33,777 bases of DNA from a virus: the IMG/VR virus record IMGVR_UViG_3300032224_001760, positions 1-33,777 of that record; one strand, given 5' to 3'. Shown here piece after piece: positions 5,518 to 12,414 of this stretch; positions within the stretch are counted from its first letter, which is position 1, and each line of letters begins with the position of its first letter. A model generated the notes under the pieces. That model saw only the letters and a program-made list of their open reading frames with translations. It ran no database searches and had not been told where the DNA came from. A program made the position numbers and the translations under genes.

Positions 5518-5853
5518 ATGAGAAAATTAATTATAATTGCTAGTTTATTAGGATGTATCTTAAGTACATCTTTTGGTGGAAATGTTGAATGTATGATCTG
5601 GAATGATGATTTTGGTAATGCAGATCTTCATAGAATGCGCACAGCCCAGTCTATGGTTAGACAAGCTCAAATTACTCAACAAGTATACAGCAAACCAAAA
5701 ATGGAATATCGTGATTTTCTTTTAATGAAAAATGCTGCTCGAAATGTAGAAATGCATCAAATGAATGAGTATTCTATTCTTAAAAATAGACAAATTATTA
5801 AGACTACTGGTTCTCCTCAATTTCAATTCAAAAAATATAACTGTCCTAAATAA
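5518..5853 (+). CDS. Small secreted protein of unknown function (111 aa)
   Basis: An N-terminal signal peptide (RKLIIIASLLGCILSTSFGG, cleavage near residue 21; no clear lipobox) is followed by a helical Gln/Met/Arg-rich body. Two cysteines remain in the mature part (VECMIW and the C-terminal YNCPK), so one disulfide is possible. It is first in a tight set of three exported proteins: the next ATG (5854) follows its stop directly. No family recognised. A periplasmic partner or substrate of the following cysteine hydrolases is conceivable from context only. Confidence 0.65.
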   Translation: MRKLIIIASLLGCILSTSFGGNVECMIWNDDFGNADLHRMRTAQSMVRQAQITQQVYSKPKMEYRDFLLMKNAARNVEMHQMNEYSILKNRQIIKTTGSPQFQFKKYNCPK

Positions 5854-6447
5854 ATGATTAGATATTTATATTTAGTATTATTACTTTGTTTAAATCAAGG
5901 CCTCTCTCAAAATGATTTAGGAATAGTAAAAGATATTAATCATATTAACGAGATTAAATCTCAAAGTATTTATTGCGAAGTAAATCATATTTCTCAGTAT
6001 AATAATTTATGCGTAGGAGCTTCTGCAGAAATGGTTCTTGATTTTTACGGAAAAAGAATTGATCAAAAAGATATAAAAAGACACGCAGATGGAATAGATT
6101 ACAAAGATGATGATAAACATTTATATAAAGCTATACTATTTGTTAAACTTATTAAAGGATTAAAAGATTTTGGAATTGAATGGGAGCAGAAATATTATTC
6201 AATGAATAATGGAAATCAAGGTTTAGATTTTATTATTAGTGAAATCAAAAATAACCATCCAGTTCTTATCGATACCACATTATATGGAGGTCACACAGTT
6301 GTAGTGAATGGATATTGCGAAAAAAAGAAATTATTCATAATAACTGATCCAAATATTGAAAGCCCAGGAATTAGAACTATTCCATACTTAACTCTTAGAC
6401 GCATCTGGAATTCTAAAGGTTATATTAGAGGTTTAGTCAAAACTTAG
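5854..6447 (+). CDS. Secreted C39-like cysteine peptidase (197 aa)
   Basis: A signal peptide covers about residues 1-18 (YLYLVLLLCLNQGLSQ). The mature domain has the Peptidase_C39_2 pattern: I-S-Q-Y-N-N-L-C (oxyanion Gln48, nucleophile Cys53) followed by GASAEMVLDFYG, then G-G-H-T-V-V-V-N-G-Y (His147) and I-T-D-P-N (Asp165). All catalytic positions are present, so an active thiol protease in the periplasm or outside the cell is expected. It starts immediately after the preceding stop and ends one base before the next ATG. Possible jobs are cleaving an envelope protein, superinfection exclusion or assisting lysis; the sequence does not decide. Confidence 0.75.
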   Translation: MIRYLYLVLLLCLNQGLSQNDLGIVKDINHINEIKSQSIYCEVNHISQYNNLCVGASAEMVLDFYGKRIDQKDIKRHADGIDYKDDDKHLYKAILFVKLIKGLKDFGIEWEQKYYSMNNGNQGLDFIISEIKNNHPVLIDTTLYGGHTVVVNGYCEKKKLFIITDPNIESPGIRTIPYLTLRRIWNSKGYIRGLVKT

Positions 6448-6448
6448 T

Positions 6449-6847
6449 ATGAAAAAATTTATAATATTTTTATTCTTTATATTTATATGTTCTTTTTCTA
6501 ATGCTCAGATTAATAAAAGAATACCTTTAAATTATCCTAATTCATGTCTTTTAAATAGCATAGTAGCTTACGAAGCAATTAATAAAAAACTAGGTCAACA
6601 TAATATATGGAGCGAAGTTTTAGGAGCAATTTATTATGAAAATAAAAATGGCAAGATGGTAAAAGAAGGTCATGCCGTGTGCGTGTATGAATGGAGAGGT
6701 AAATTTTATTTATATGATATTAATAATGGAGGAAGCATAGTAGAGATGCAAGGTGTTAATTTTAACATGAAAAAAGATGCTTTTAAAATGGCAGAATGGC
6801 TTTTTGGGCAGGGCAACGTAGAAGCAGCAGAATATTTAGCTAACTAG
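6449..6847 (+). CDS. Secreted small protein with Cys-His-Asp papain-like layout (132 aa)
   Basis: A signal peptide with a probable cut after SFSNA-Q20 is visible. The mature part has P-N-S-C-L-L-N-S (Cys33 at the head of a helix), E-G-H-A-V-C-V-Y (His75 on a strand) and Y-L-Y-D-I-N-N (Asp90), the order of a minimal papain or transglutaminase-like fold. It differs strongly in sequence from the two upstream hydrolases, and the domain is very short, so catalysis is only suggested. Co-transcribed with 5518 and 5854. The stop overlaps the next late-type motif at 6847. Confidence 0.5.
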   Translation: MKKFIIFLFFIFICSFSNAQINKRIPLNYPNSCLLNSIVAYEAINKKLGQHNIWSEVLGAIYYENKNGKMVKEGHAVCVYEWRGKFYLYDINNGGSIVEMQGVNFNMKKDAFKMAEWLFGQGNVEAAEYLAN

Positions 6848-6855
6848 TGTAATTA
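6847..6855 (+). promoter_or_regulatory. Late-type motif variant GTGTAATTA
   Basis: Fifteen bases before ATG 6862 and beginning on the last base of the preceding stop codon. No Shine-Dalgarno is visible. Confidence 0.5.
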
Positions 6856-6861
6856 TATTTG

Positions 6862-7839
6862 ATGTTTAAAGTATCACTAGGGTTATCAGCCCTATTTCTA
6901 GCGTCTTGTGGAGCTTTCTTTTCTGTGAAAGGAATAGGTCTTTTATTCTCTGGCAGTTTTTGGCCAGCAGTTATCATGGCTAGTAGTCTAGAATTTGGAA
7001 AAATAATGGCAACCAGTTTTTTATATAGATACTGGAAAAAAATTAATAATATTATCAAATCATACTTAATAAGTGCAGTAATAGTTCTTATGGCTATTAC
7101 AAGTTTAGGTATATTTGGATTTCTTAGTCAAGCCTTCTACTCAACTAAAAGTAATATAGACGCAATTGAATCTCAAGTAAACTTACTACAAGCTAAAAAG
7201 ACTTCATTAAAAGATCAAATAGTTTTGAATAATGATAGAGCTAAAACTCTTGTAGATACTCGTAAAAGCCAAGAAAATAATCTAACTAAAGCACTAGATC
7301 AATCTACAACTACAACAGTAACCAAATCTGGAGGTTTATTTAGTAGTGATACTCAAGAAAAAGTAGTAGATAAAAAATCAGTAGAATTAAAGTCTAAAAC
7401 ATTAGATACAATGCAATCTAGCATCTCTACATTAGAATCTAATATACAGAAAATTAATATTAATAACGAAGAATTAAATAAAGAAATTAATAATATTGAC
7501 AATCAACTAATAACTTTAAACAAACAAATCGTATCATCTGATATTGGCACATATAAATTCATAGCAGAAGCATTTAATGTAAAAATAGAAACTATTGTCA
7601 AGTATTTTATATTAATTATAGTAGCAGTATTTGATCCATTAGCAGTATCATTACTATTAGCTTACAATATTGCAGCTAATAGAAAATTTGATGAAAAAGA
7701 AGTCGAAGTAGTTAAAGAAATAATCAAAGAAAAAATAATAGAAAAGCCAATTGAAATAGTAAGAAATTTATCTATACCCTTTAAAAGGGGAACAAAGCAA
7801 ACCCACAATCCAGATCTAGCAGATCCGAATTTAAAATAG
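6862..7839 (+). CDS. Membrane protein with long coiled-coil domain (325 aa)
   Basis: The start is taken as ATG 6862 rather than the TTG one codon earlier, by spacing from the late-type motif. About three hydrophobic segments lie in residues 3-90, then a long coiled coil rich in Lys, Ser, Asn and Gln (about 96-222, with a Thr run near 145-150), then one more membrane segment (about 238-262) and a charged basic C-terminus. Topology resembles DUF4407-type proteins, but I am not sure of homology. It could span the inner membrane with the coil in the periplasm. The role is unknown; envelope remodelling or superinfection control are guesses. Its 3' end overlaps the convergent gene at 7831. Confidence 0.65.
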   Translation: MFKVSLGLSALFLASCGAFFSVKGIGLLFSGSFWPAVIMASSLEFGKIMATSFLYRYWKKINNIIKSYLISAVIVLMAITSLGIFGFLSQAFYSTKSNIDAIESQVNLLQAKKTSLKDQIVLNNDRAKTLVDTRKSQENNLTKALDQSTTTTVTKSGGLFSSDTQEKVVDKKSVELKSKTLDTMQSSISTLESNIQKININNEELNKEINNIDNQLITLNKQIVSSDIGTYKFIAEAFNVKIETIVKYFILIIVAVFDPLAVSLLLAYNIAANRKFDEKEVEVVKEIIKEKIIEKPIEIVRNLSIPFKRGTKQTHNPDLADPNLK

Positions 7840-8112
7840 CGCGAAATCTTTTTTAAATTTTAAATTTAGTTTAAAAGAGTTTACAGCTAAACCTCGGTCA
7901 AATCTTTTAATAAAACTTGAACCCTCTTTTGGCATAACAGCTATATATTCTTTATTCTTAGTTTTTACAACTATATGAGAAGGTAATACTGAAACACTCA
8001 TTAATTTACCTTTCATATTTCTTTTTATAGCTCTAGCTATAGCACAATTTTGAGGATTAGCTTTTTCACCCTCAAATATATTCTTTTCAGTTATGTTTAT
8101 TGTTTTCTTCAC
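7831..8112 (-). CDS. Phage protein of unknown function (93 aa)
   Basis: 93 residues with no membrane segment. Motif N-C-A-I-A-R-A-I-K-R (residues 22-31) is followed by alternating beta strands and a closing SSFIKRFDRG...V-N-S-F-K-L-N-L. I recall similar small proteins (NCAIAxAIKR ... FIxxFDxG) in many phage genomes, with no known function. It overlaps the upstream minus-strand gene by 26 bases, so the pair is co-transcribed from the divergent promoter at 8760-8788. Confidence 0.7.
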   Translation of the reverse strand: MKKTINITEKNIFEGEKANPQNCAIARAIKRNMKGKLMSVSVLPSHIVVKTKNKEYIAVMPKEGSSFIKRFDRGLAVNSFKLNLKFKKDFALF

Positions 8113-8749
8113 TTTTTATTTCCTCTATTTTATAATCATAATTATCACTATCTTCGGTAATCCATTTGGGGCTATTTTCAGAAGTGTAAATATGAGAATT
8201 TATTTTTCTTTGCAACAATAATTCATTTGTTTTTGTTGCGAAGCTTGGATCGAATACTTTGATTCTATTATTAGGTTGTATTGCAAAATTTCCATTATCT
8301 AGTTTTATAACGTGACCAGCTTTGTGTTGATCTGGTCTTTGACTAAATCCAAAATTTAATTCATTATAATCACTATGCGCCCAATCAAGAGTAAACAAAT
8401 AACGACCAGTATATTCTTTACCAGTACGGCCTTTATATTTTACTACTTTATTTTCTAATAAATAAAAAGTTGTTACTGATATGTGGTAACTAAAACTATC
8501 CCAAAGTTCTAATTCAGTTAATTCCATATCTGGAGCATCCTCTTCAGAGCAGAAAGCGCTTATAGGAGCATGCCACCAAATTCCTCCATCTTCCATAAGA
8601 AAATTAAAAAGTGGAACTTGACTAGGAAGACTTGTAACACCAAAAATTAAACATTTATATTTTTTATCAAAGCTATCTTCTTGATTCCTTAAGTAGTTAC
8701 CACGGACGTAACATTCAATTGGGGGTATGTTTGCGTTGAGATATGCCAC
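8087..8749 (-). CDS. Conserved phage protein of unknown function (220 aa)
   Basis: The start is taken as GTG 8749, 17 bases after the minus-strand GTGTAA motif. The frame runs open to 8836, but that would cross the promoter and overlap phoH. Recognisable blocks are KCLIFGVTS, GGIWWHAPISAFC, LELWDSFSYH, GRYLFTLDWA and HVIKLDNGNFAIQPNNRIKVFDPSF. This order recurs in hypothetical proteins of many large phages. The Trp, His and Asp residues hint at a beta-rich fold with a conserved surface, but no enzyme is known to me. Paired with the 93-aa gene. Function unknown. Confidence 0.65.
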   Translation of the reverse strand: MAYLNANIPPIECYVRGNYLRNQEDSFDKKYKCLIFGVTSLPSQVPLFNFLMEDGGIWWHAPISAFCSEEDAPDMELTELELWDSFSYHISVTTFYLLENKVVKYKGRTGKEYTGRYLFTLDWAHSDYNELNFGFSQRPDQHKAGHVIKLDNGNFAIQPNNRIKVFDPSFATKTNELLLQRKINSHIYTSENSPKWITEDSDNYDYKIEEIKSEENNKHN

Positions 8750-8759
8750 AGCTAATTTA

Positions 8760-8788
8760 TTTACACTAAATATAAAATCTAGTGTAAA
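8760..8788. promoter_or_regulatory. Palindromic divergent promoter, two back-to-back GTGTAA motifs
   Basis: TTTACACTA (8760-8768) and TAGTGTAAA (8780-8788) are perfect 9-base inverted arms around an 11-base AT spacer. Each arm places a GTGTAA motif facing outward: 17 bases to the GTG start at 8749 on the minus strand and 23 bases to ATG 8805 on the plus strand. It may be one bidirectional late promoter or an operator shared by both genes. Confidence 0.6.
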
Positions 8789-8804
8789 CTTATATGTAAG
8801 TCGC

Positions 8805-9524
8805 ATGTCTAAAAAACACAAACAAAAAGAAGACAAGTCAGCTCCTGTTCCTCAAAGAGATAAAATTGAAGGGTTCTTGAATATTCGCGAATTACAATGG
8901 ACAGACAATCAAAAGAAATTTATTCAACTACTTCAAGATAAGACTACTAAAATGGTATTCTGCAAAGGCCCAGCAGGAACAGCGAAGAGTCTTCTTAGCG
9001 TATACGCAGCTCTAAATGCTATAAATCAAAAAAAGATTGGTGAAATATTTTATATTCGTAACCCAGTAGAAAGCTCTTCTCATAATCTAGGATTCCTTAA
9101 GGGCGATCTTCATAGTAAACTTGATCCTTATCTTCAACCATTAATGGATAAACTACATGAATTACTACCAAAAGGCCAAGTAGAGATGCTTTTAAAGCAA
9201 GAAAGAGTTAAAGGATTACCAGTAGGATTTTTACGAGGATTGAGCATTAATGCTAGTTACATTATCTGTGATGAAGCTCAAAATTTAAGTGTTCACGACT
9301 TGTTACTTATTACTACTAGAATGGGTAAATTTAGTAAATTAATATTAATTGGAGATATTAGACAATCTGATATTAAGAATAGCGGATTTGAGAAGATATA
9401 TAACCTTTTTGACGATAAGAAAAGCTCAGATAAAGGAATATGCACATTTAAATTTGGACGAGAAGATATTATGAGAAATGATATCTTAGCTTATATTATT
9501 GAAAAGTTCGAAGAGATAAGTTAA
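8805..9524 (+). CDS. phoH: PhoH-like ATPase
   Basis: 239 residues. A Walker A motif G-P-A-G-T-A-K-S (55-62), the RNPVESSSHNLGFLKGDL region (85-102), Walker B Y-I-I-C-D-E-A-Q-N (152-160) and a sensor-like GDIRQSD (183-189) all match the PhoH P-loop family. PhoH proteins are ATPases linked to RNA metabolism and phosphate stress and are common in large phages, where their exact role is unsettled. The frame is open from 8727, but ATG 8805 fits the motif spacing and avoids overlap with the divergent gene. The first ~20 residues are basic. Confidence 0.93.
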   Translation: MSKKHKQKEDKSAPVPQRDKIEGFLNIRELQWTDNQKKFIQLLQDKTTKMVFCKGPAGTAKSLLSVYAALNAINQKKIGEIFYIRNPVESSSHNLGFLKGDLHSKLDPYLQPLMDKLHELLPKGQVEMLLKQERVKGLPVGFLRGLSINASYIICDEAQNLSVHDLLLITTRMGKFSKLILIGDIRQSDIKNSGFEKIYNLFDDKKSSDKGICTFKFGREDIMRNDILAYIIEKFEEIS

Positions 9525-9530
9525 TTTGAA

Positions 9531-9539
9531 GTGTAATAT
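9531..9539 (+). promoter_or_regulatory. Late-type motif GTGTAATAT
   Basis: Exact motif, 17 bases before ATG 9548, just after the phoH stop codon. No Shine-Dalgarno. Confidence 0.6.
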
Positions 9540-9547
9540 AAAATACT

Positions 9548-9841
9548 ATGGCAAGATATTTTAGAAATGATGGATTTGAAACTACAGCTTCAGTTGCGAG
9601 TATTCAAACAGCAGGAGTAATTATAGCCGCTCCAGGAATAGGAAAAAGTATATATCTTTTAGGTGGATCGACTCATGCAGATCAAAGATTTGTAGAAACT
9701 AACTCAAATGGAGCTTTAATAGTTACATTAGGAGATGGTTCAGCAGATTTCTCTGCAACCATAAAAGTAAAAGAAAATACTGCAATTTACTGTATAGGTG
9801 CTAATCCTTGTTCACTTTTTTATTACATTGATGATGTTTAA
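9548..9841 (+). CDS. Small beta-rich protein, first of a tandem pair (97 aa)
   Basis: 97 residues, mostly alternating hydrophobic and polar, consistent with a small beta-sandwich. It shares M-x-R-Y-F-R-x-D-G-F-E at the N-terminus, Y-L-L-G in the middle and S-L-F-Y-Y-I at the C-terminus with its neighbour at 9857-10150; both are exactly 97 aa. Small repeated beta proteins under late promoters are usually virion parts such as decoration or fibre-base proteins, but this is inference. A G-I-G-K-S string here is not a complete P-loop. Confidence 0.7.
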   Translation: MARYFRNDGFETTASVASIQTAGVIIAAPGIGKSIYLLGGSTHADQRFVETNSNGALIVTLGDGSADFSATIKVKENTAIYCIGANPCSLFYYIDDV

Positions 9842-9842
9842 G

Positions 9843-9851
9843 GTGTAAACA
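9843..9851 (+). promoter_or_regulatory. Late-type motif variant GTGTAAACA
   Basis: Fourteen bases before ATG 9857 and just after the stop of the first paralogue. AGGTG at 9841-9845 could also be a weak ribosome site. Confidence 0.45.
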
Positions 9852-9856
9852 AGATT

Positions 9857-10150
9857 ATGCCGAGATATTTTAGAGATGATGGATTTGAAGCAATAGCTTC
9901 AGTAGTTTCTGCAACTGGTGCTGGGGTTATACTTTCTGGCCAAGGCTCAAGCACAACAACTTATTTACTAGGCGCAAATGCTCATATTAATACGACATTA
10001 AGAGAAAGCGGTGTAGCAGGAAATGTAATACTTAATGTGGGAGCTGGCAATTTTAACTTTCCAGCTACTATTGCACTAGATGGAAGTAAAAATATTTATT
10101 CAAGTGCTGCAGACTCAGTATCACTTTTTTACTATATTGAAAATAATTAA
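9857..10150 (+). CDS. Small beta-rich protein, second of a tandem pair (97 aa)
   Basis: A duplicate of the 9548 gene with the same length and ends but a diverged middle (residues 18-80), so the duplication is old or one copy is under selection for change. Each copy keeps its own late-type motif, so promoter and gene were duplicated as a unit. Probably a virion surface or assembly protein, by analogy with other small duplicated beta proteins. No enzymatic motif. Followed by the palindrome at 10170-10197. Confidence 0.7.
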   Translation: MPRYFRDDGFEAIASVVSATGAGVILSGQGSSTTTYLLGANAHINTTLRESGVAGNVILNVGAGNFNFPATIALDGSKNIYSSAADSVSLFYYIENN

Positions 10151-10169
10151 TATTTAGAATAACCTATTA

Positions 10170-10197
10170 TTTTAACATATAATAATATATGTTAAAA
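10170..10197. promoter_or_regulatory. Perfect palindrome covering a start codon
   Basis: TTTTAACATAT (10170-10180) and ATATGTTAAAA (10187-10197) are perfect 11-base arms around AATAAT. The ATG of the zinc-ribbon gene (10189-10191) lies in the right arm, and a TATAAT (10178-10183) spans the centre. It could be an operator, a hairpin that hides the start codon in RNA, or both. A -35 box is weak (TAGAAT at 10155-10160). Confidence 0.6.
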
Positions 10198-10650
10198 ATT
10201 TATTGCTCTGAGTGTGGTTCTCCAACTGAATATTCTCTAAATAAACCTAAATTTTGCACAAATTGTGGAAATTCATTTTTTGGTGCTAAAAAAGAAGAAA
10301 AAGTAGCTTTGCCAGTACAAACGCAAAAGCCAACTATAAGTAAAGCTAAAAGACCAAATATTGAACCAGAAGATTATGAGGATGACGACAGTGAAATTAC
10401 AGAAGTAAATGAAATGCCAGATATTAATAATTTAGATTTTGATGTTGACATTAATCAAAATAAAGGAGAAAAAATTGGTAGTATAATTGGTTCTTCAGAT
10501 AAAAACGATTTAAGAAAATATAGATCATCAGAAAAAGTAGATGCTAAAAAAGTATTAGAGGATTTCGCAAGAGAAGGCGGAGCTATTCGTCCAGCTGCAA
10601 GAACATCAACAAATTCAGCCAAACGTCGTAGAGGACGAAATAATGGCTAA
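10189..10650 (+). CDS. Zinc-ribbon protein upstream of the sigma factor (153 aa)
   Basis: The N-terminus has Y-C-S-E-C-G (Cys6, Cys9) and F-C-T-N-C-G (Cys23, Cys26), a textbook four-Cys zinc ribbon of the transcription-factor type. The middle (about 40-110) is acidic and probably disordered. The C-terminus is basic and ends in KRRRGRNNG. The gene overlaps the sigma factor by 8 bases, suggesting translational coupling. From position and shape it could be a transcription co-activator working with that sigma factor, by analogy with gp33 beside gp55 in T4, but there is no visible homology to gp33. Confidence 0.65.
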   Translation: MLKIYCSECGSPTEYSLNKPKFCTNCGNSFFGAKKEEKVALPVQTQKPTISKAKRPNIEPEDYEDDDSEITEVNEMPDINNLDFDVDINQNKGEKIGSIIGSSDKNDLRKYRSSEKVDAKKVLEDFAREGGAIRPAARTSTNSAKRRRGRNNG

Positions 10651-11323
10651 AAAACCCAAGTTTGAAAATTGTATAGATAACATAAATACAGAAATCCTTA
10701 AAAGAAAAAATAAGTGGAACTTAACAGCAATTGCTTGGATGGATTTTAGTGATGTTTCTCAAATTTTAAGATTTCATATTTATAAAAAATGGCATCTTTA
10801 CGATTCCTCTAAACCTCTTGCTCCTTGGGTTAATAGAATTATAAGTAATCAAATTAAAAATCTTATTCGTAATAATTATAGCAATTATACAAGACCTTGT
10901 TTAAAATGTTCTGCTGCAGAAAGTGATGATGGTTGTGGGATTTATAGCAAACAATGTTCAGCTTGCCCATTATATGCAAATTGGGAAAAGAATAAGAAAA
11001 GCGCGCATGATACCAAACTAACAGTAAGCTTAGAAAATCATACTCAAGAAATAAATGATATGAAAAATGAAAATTTTAATCTTGAGGCCACAGCACAAAA
11101 TGTACATAATAAAATGTTTAAAATATTAAAACCAATTGAATGGAAAATTTATCAATATTTATATATAGATGGCAAAGATGATGAACAAGTCGCCAAATTA
11201 ATGGGTTACAGAACAACAGAAAAGAATCGTATGGCAGGATATAAACAAATAAAAAATTTAAAAAAATCAATTATTATTAAAGTTAAAAAGCATCTTTATA
11301 ATGGAGATATTGATATTATATGA
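10643..11323 (+). CDS. Phage sigma-70-like RNA polymerase sigma factor (226 aa)
   Basis: Region 2-like sequence runs from about residue 29 to 80: DFSDVSQILRFHIYKKW, then L-A-P-W-V-N-R-I-I-S-N-Q-I-K-N-L, the layout that binds core polymerase and the -10. A Cys cluster follows: C-L-K-C (86, 89), Cys98, and C-S-A-C (105, 108), likely binding zinc. A region 4-like helix-turn-helix lies at about 161-206 (LKPIEWKIYQYLYIDGKDDE, then a recognition helix). Together these match divergent sigma factors of large phages. It is a natural candidate to read the GTGTAATAT motif. Overlaps the zinc-ribbon gene by 8 bases and the next gene by ATGA. Confidence 0.8.
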   Translation: MAKKPKFENCIDNINTEILKRKNKWNLTAIAWMDFSDVSQILRFHIYKKWHLYDSSKPLAPWVNRIISNQIKNLIRNNYSNYTRPCLKCSAAESDDGCGIYSKQCSACPLYANWEKNKKSAHDTKLTVSLENHTQEINDMKNENFNLEATAQNVHNKMFKILKPIEWKIYQYLYIDGKDDEQVAKLMGYRTTEKNRMAGYKQIKNLKKSIIIKVKKHLYNGDIDII

Positions 11324-12414
11324 GCGAAGATATTTTTGTTCTTACAGATGAACAGCAATTAAAATTACTCACAGAATGGAATAATCGTCCAGATAATCCT
11401 CCATCTTTAGCAGAGTTAGTTAAGCTTGCTTTTGATAGAGATGATCTTGATGGGCGTAGCAAAGAAGGTAAAGCTGTAAAACAATTTCTTGCTTCTAGAC
11501 ACATTAAGCCAAGAAAAAGTCATGAATACGAAGCTAAAGGTCTTATAGAATTAACAAACGAGCAAAAAGAATATATCAGCAATAATTGTTTAACTATGAC
11601 TGGTTTAGAAATGGCTAAAATTTTATTTAAAAATGAAGCACTAACTAATTTATGTCAAGAGACTAGAAGTGTTTTGGAGTACATGAAAGTTATTCCAACG
11701 AATATTAAATATAACAATACAGAAAATGAAGACGCAGCTTCTGGAGATTATAAGCCACCTCGTAGCGAAGAAAGAATGATAGCAAAAATTAATAAATATG
11801 TTATGGATGGTATTGATAAAACTAAAATTACGCATGGTCAAAAAAGAGAAATTACAGCAGTAATTGGTTATATGAATACTCATAGATTTATTCATCAAAT
11901 TAATCTTTATGATAATGAAAGTGATAGAGAATTATTTGAGAGTAGCTTTATTAGATATACATACAACAAAGCAGATTTAACACAAGAAGAAGTTGATCAA
12001 TATATTGTTCTTTGTACTGAAGTATTAATATCTTCTAATATTCAACAGACTATTGGAGTACTTCAAAATCAAATTGATATTGCAATTCAAGAAGATGGCA
12101 AAATTCCAATGGCAATAGTTGAAGCAAGTAATACCGCAAGAAAAGAATACAACGATTGCGTTAATCGTCAACAAAAATTAAACAATGATCTTAAAGTAAA
12201 ACGAAGTGAAAGATTAAGCAAGCAAGTAAAAGAAACTGCATCTATTATTAATCTTGTACAAATGTGGAAAGAAGAAGAAAGTCGCGCTAAATTAATTAAA
12301 ATGGCAGAGATGAGAAAGAAAACCGTAGAAAAAGAAATAGATAGATTATCATCTATGGACGAAGTTAAATGTAGAATCTTAGGAATTTCAAAAGACGAAA
12401 TATTAAATGGTTAA
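11320..12414 (+). CDS. Probable terminase small subunit / DNA-binding packaging protein (364 aa)
   Basis: It starts in an ATGA overlap with the sigma factor. Residues about 12-60 and 78-120 each look like a helix-turn-helix unit (LTDEQQLKLLTEW..., LTNEQKEYISNN...GLEMAKILF). The rest is helical, with a Lys/Glu-rich coiled region near residues 290-345. Its place directly before the nuclease and TerL, and its helical DNA-binding-like start, fit a small terminase that recognises genome ends. At 364 aa it is longer than most, so it may have extra roles. The assignment rests on position and fold type, not a diagnostic motif. Confidence 0.55.
   Translation: MSEDIFVLTDEQQLKLLTEWNNRPDNPPSLAELVKLAFDRDDLDGRSKEGKAVKQFLASRHIKPRKSHEYEAKGLIELTNEQKEYISNNCLTMTGLEMAKILFKNEALTNLCQETRSVLEYMKVIPTNIKYNNTENEDAASGDYKPPRSEERMIAKINKYVMDGIDKTKITHGQKREITAVIGYMNTHRFIHQINLYDNESDRELFESSFIRYTYNKADLTQEEVDQYIVLCTEVLISSNIQQTIGVLQNQIDIAIQEDGKIPMAIVEASNTARKEYNDCVNRQQKLNNDLKVKRSERLSKQVKETASIINLVQMWKEEESRAKLIKMAEMRKKTVEKEIDRLSSMDEVKCRILGISKDEILNG

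Noticed and set aside
8727-8805. Longer phoH start at 8727
   Set aside because: It would run through the palindromic promoter and overlap the divergent gene; ATG 8805 begins a typical PhoH N-terminus.
9548-9841. P-loop suggested by G-I-G-K-S in the 97-aa protein
   Set aside because: The full Walker A spacing is missing, there is no Walker B, and the paralogue lacks the string.
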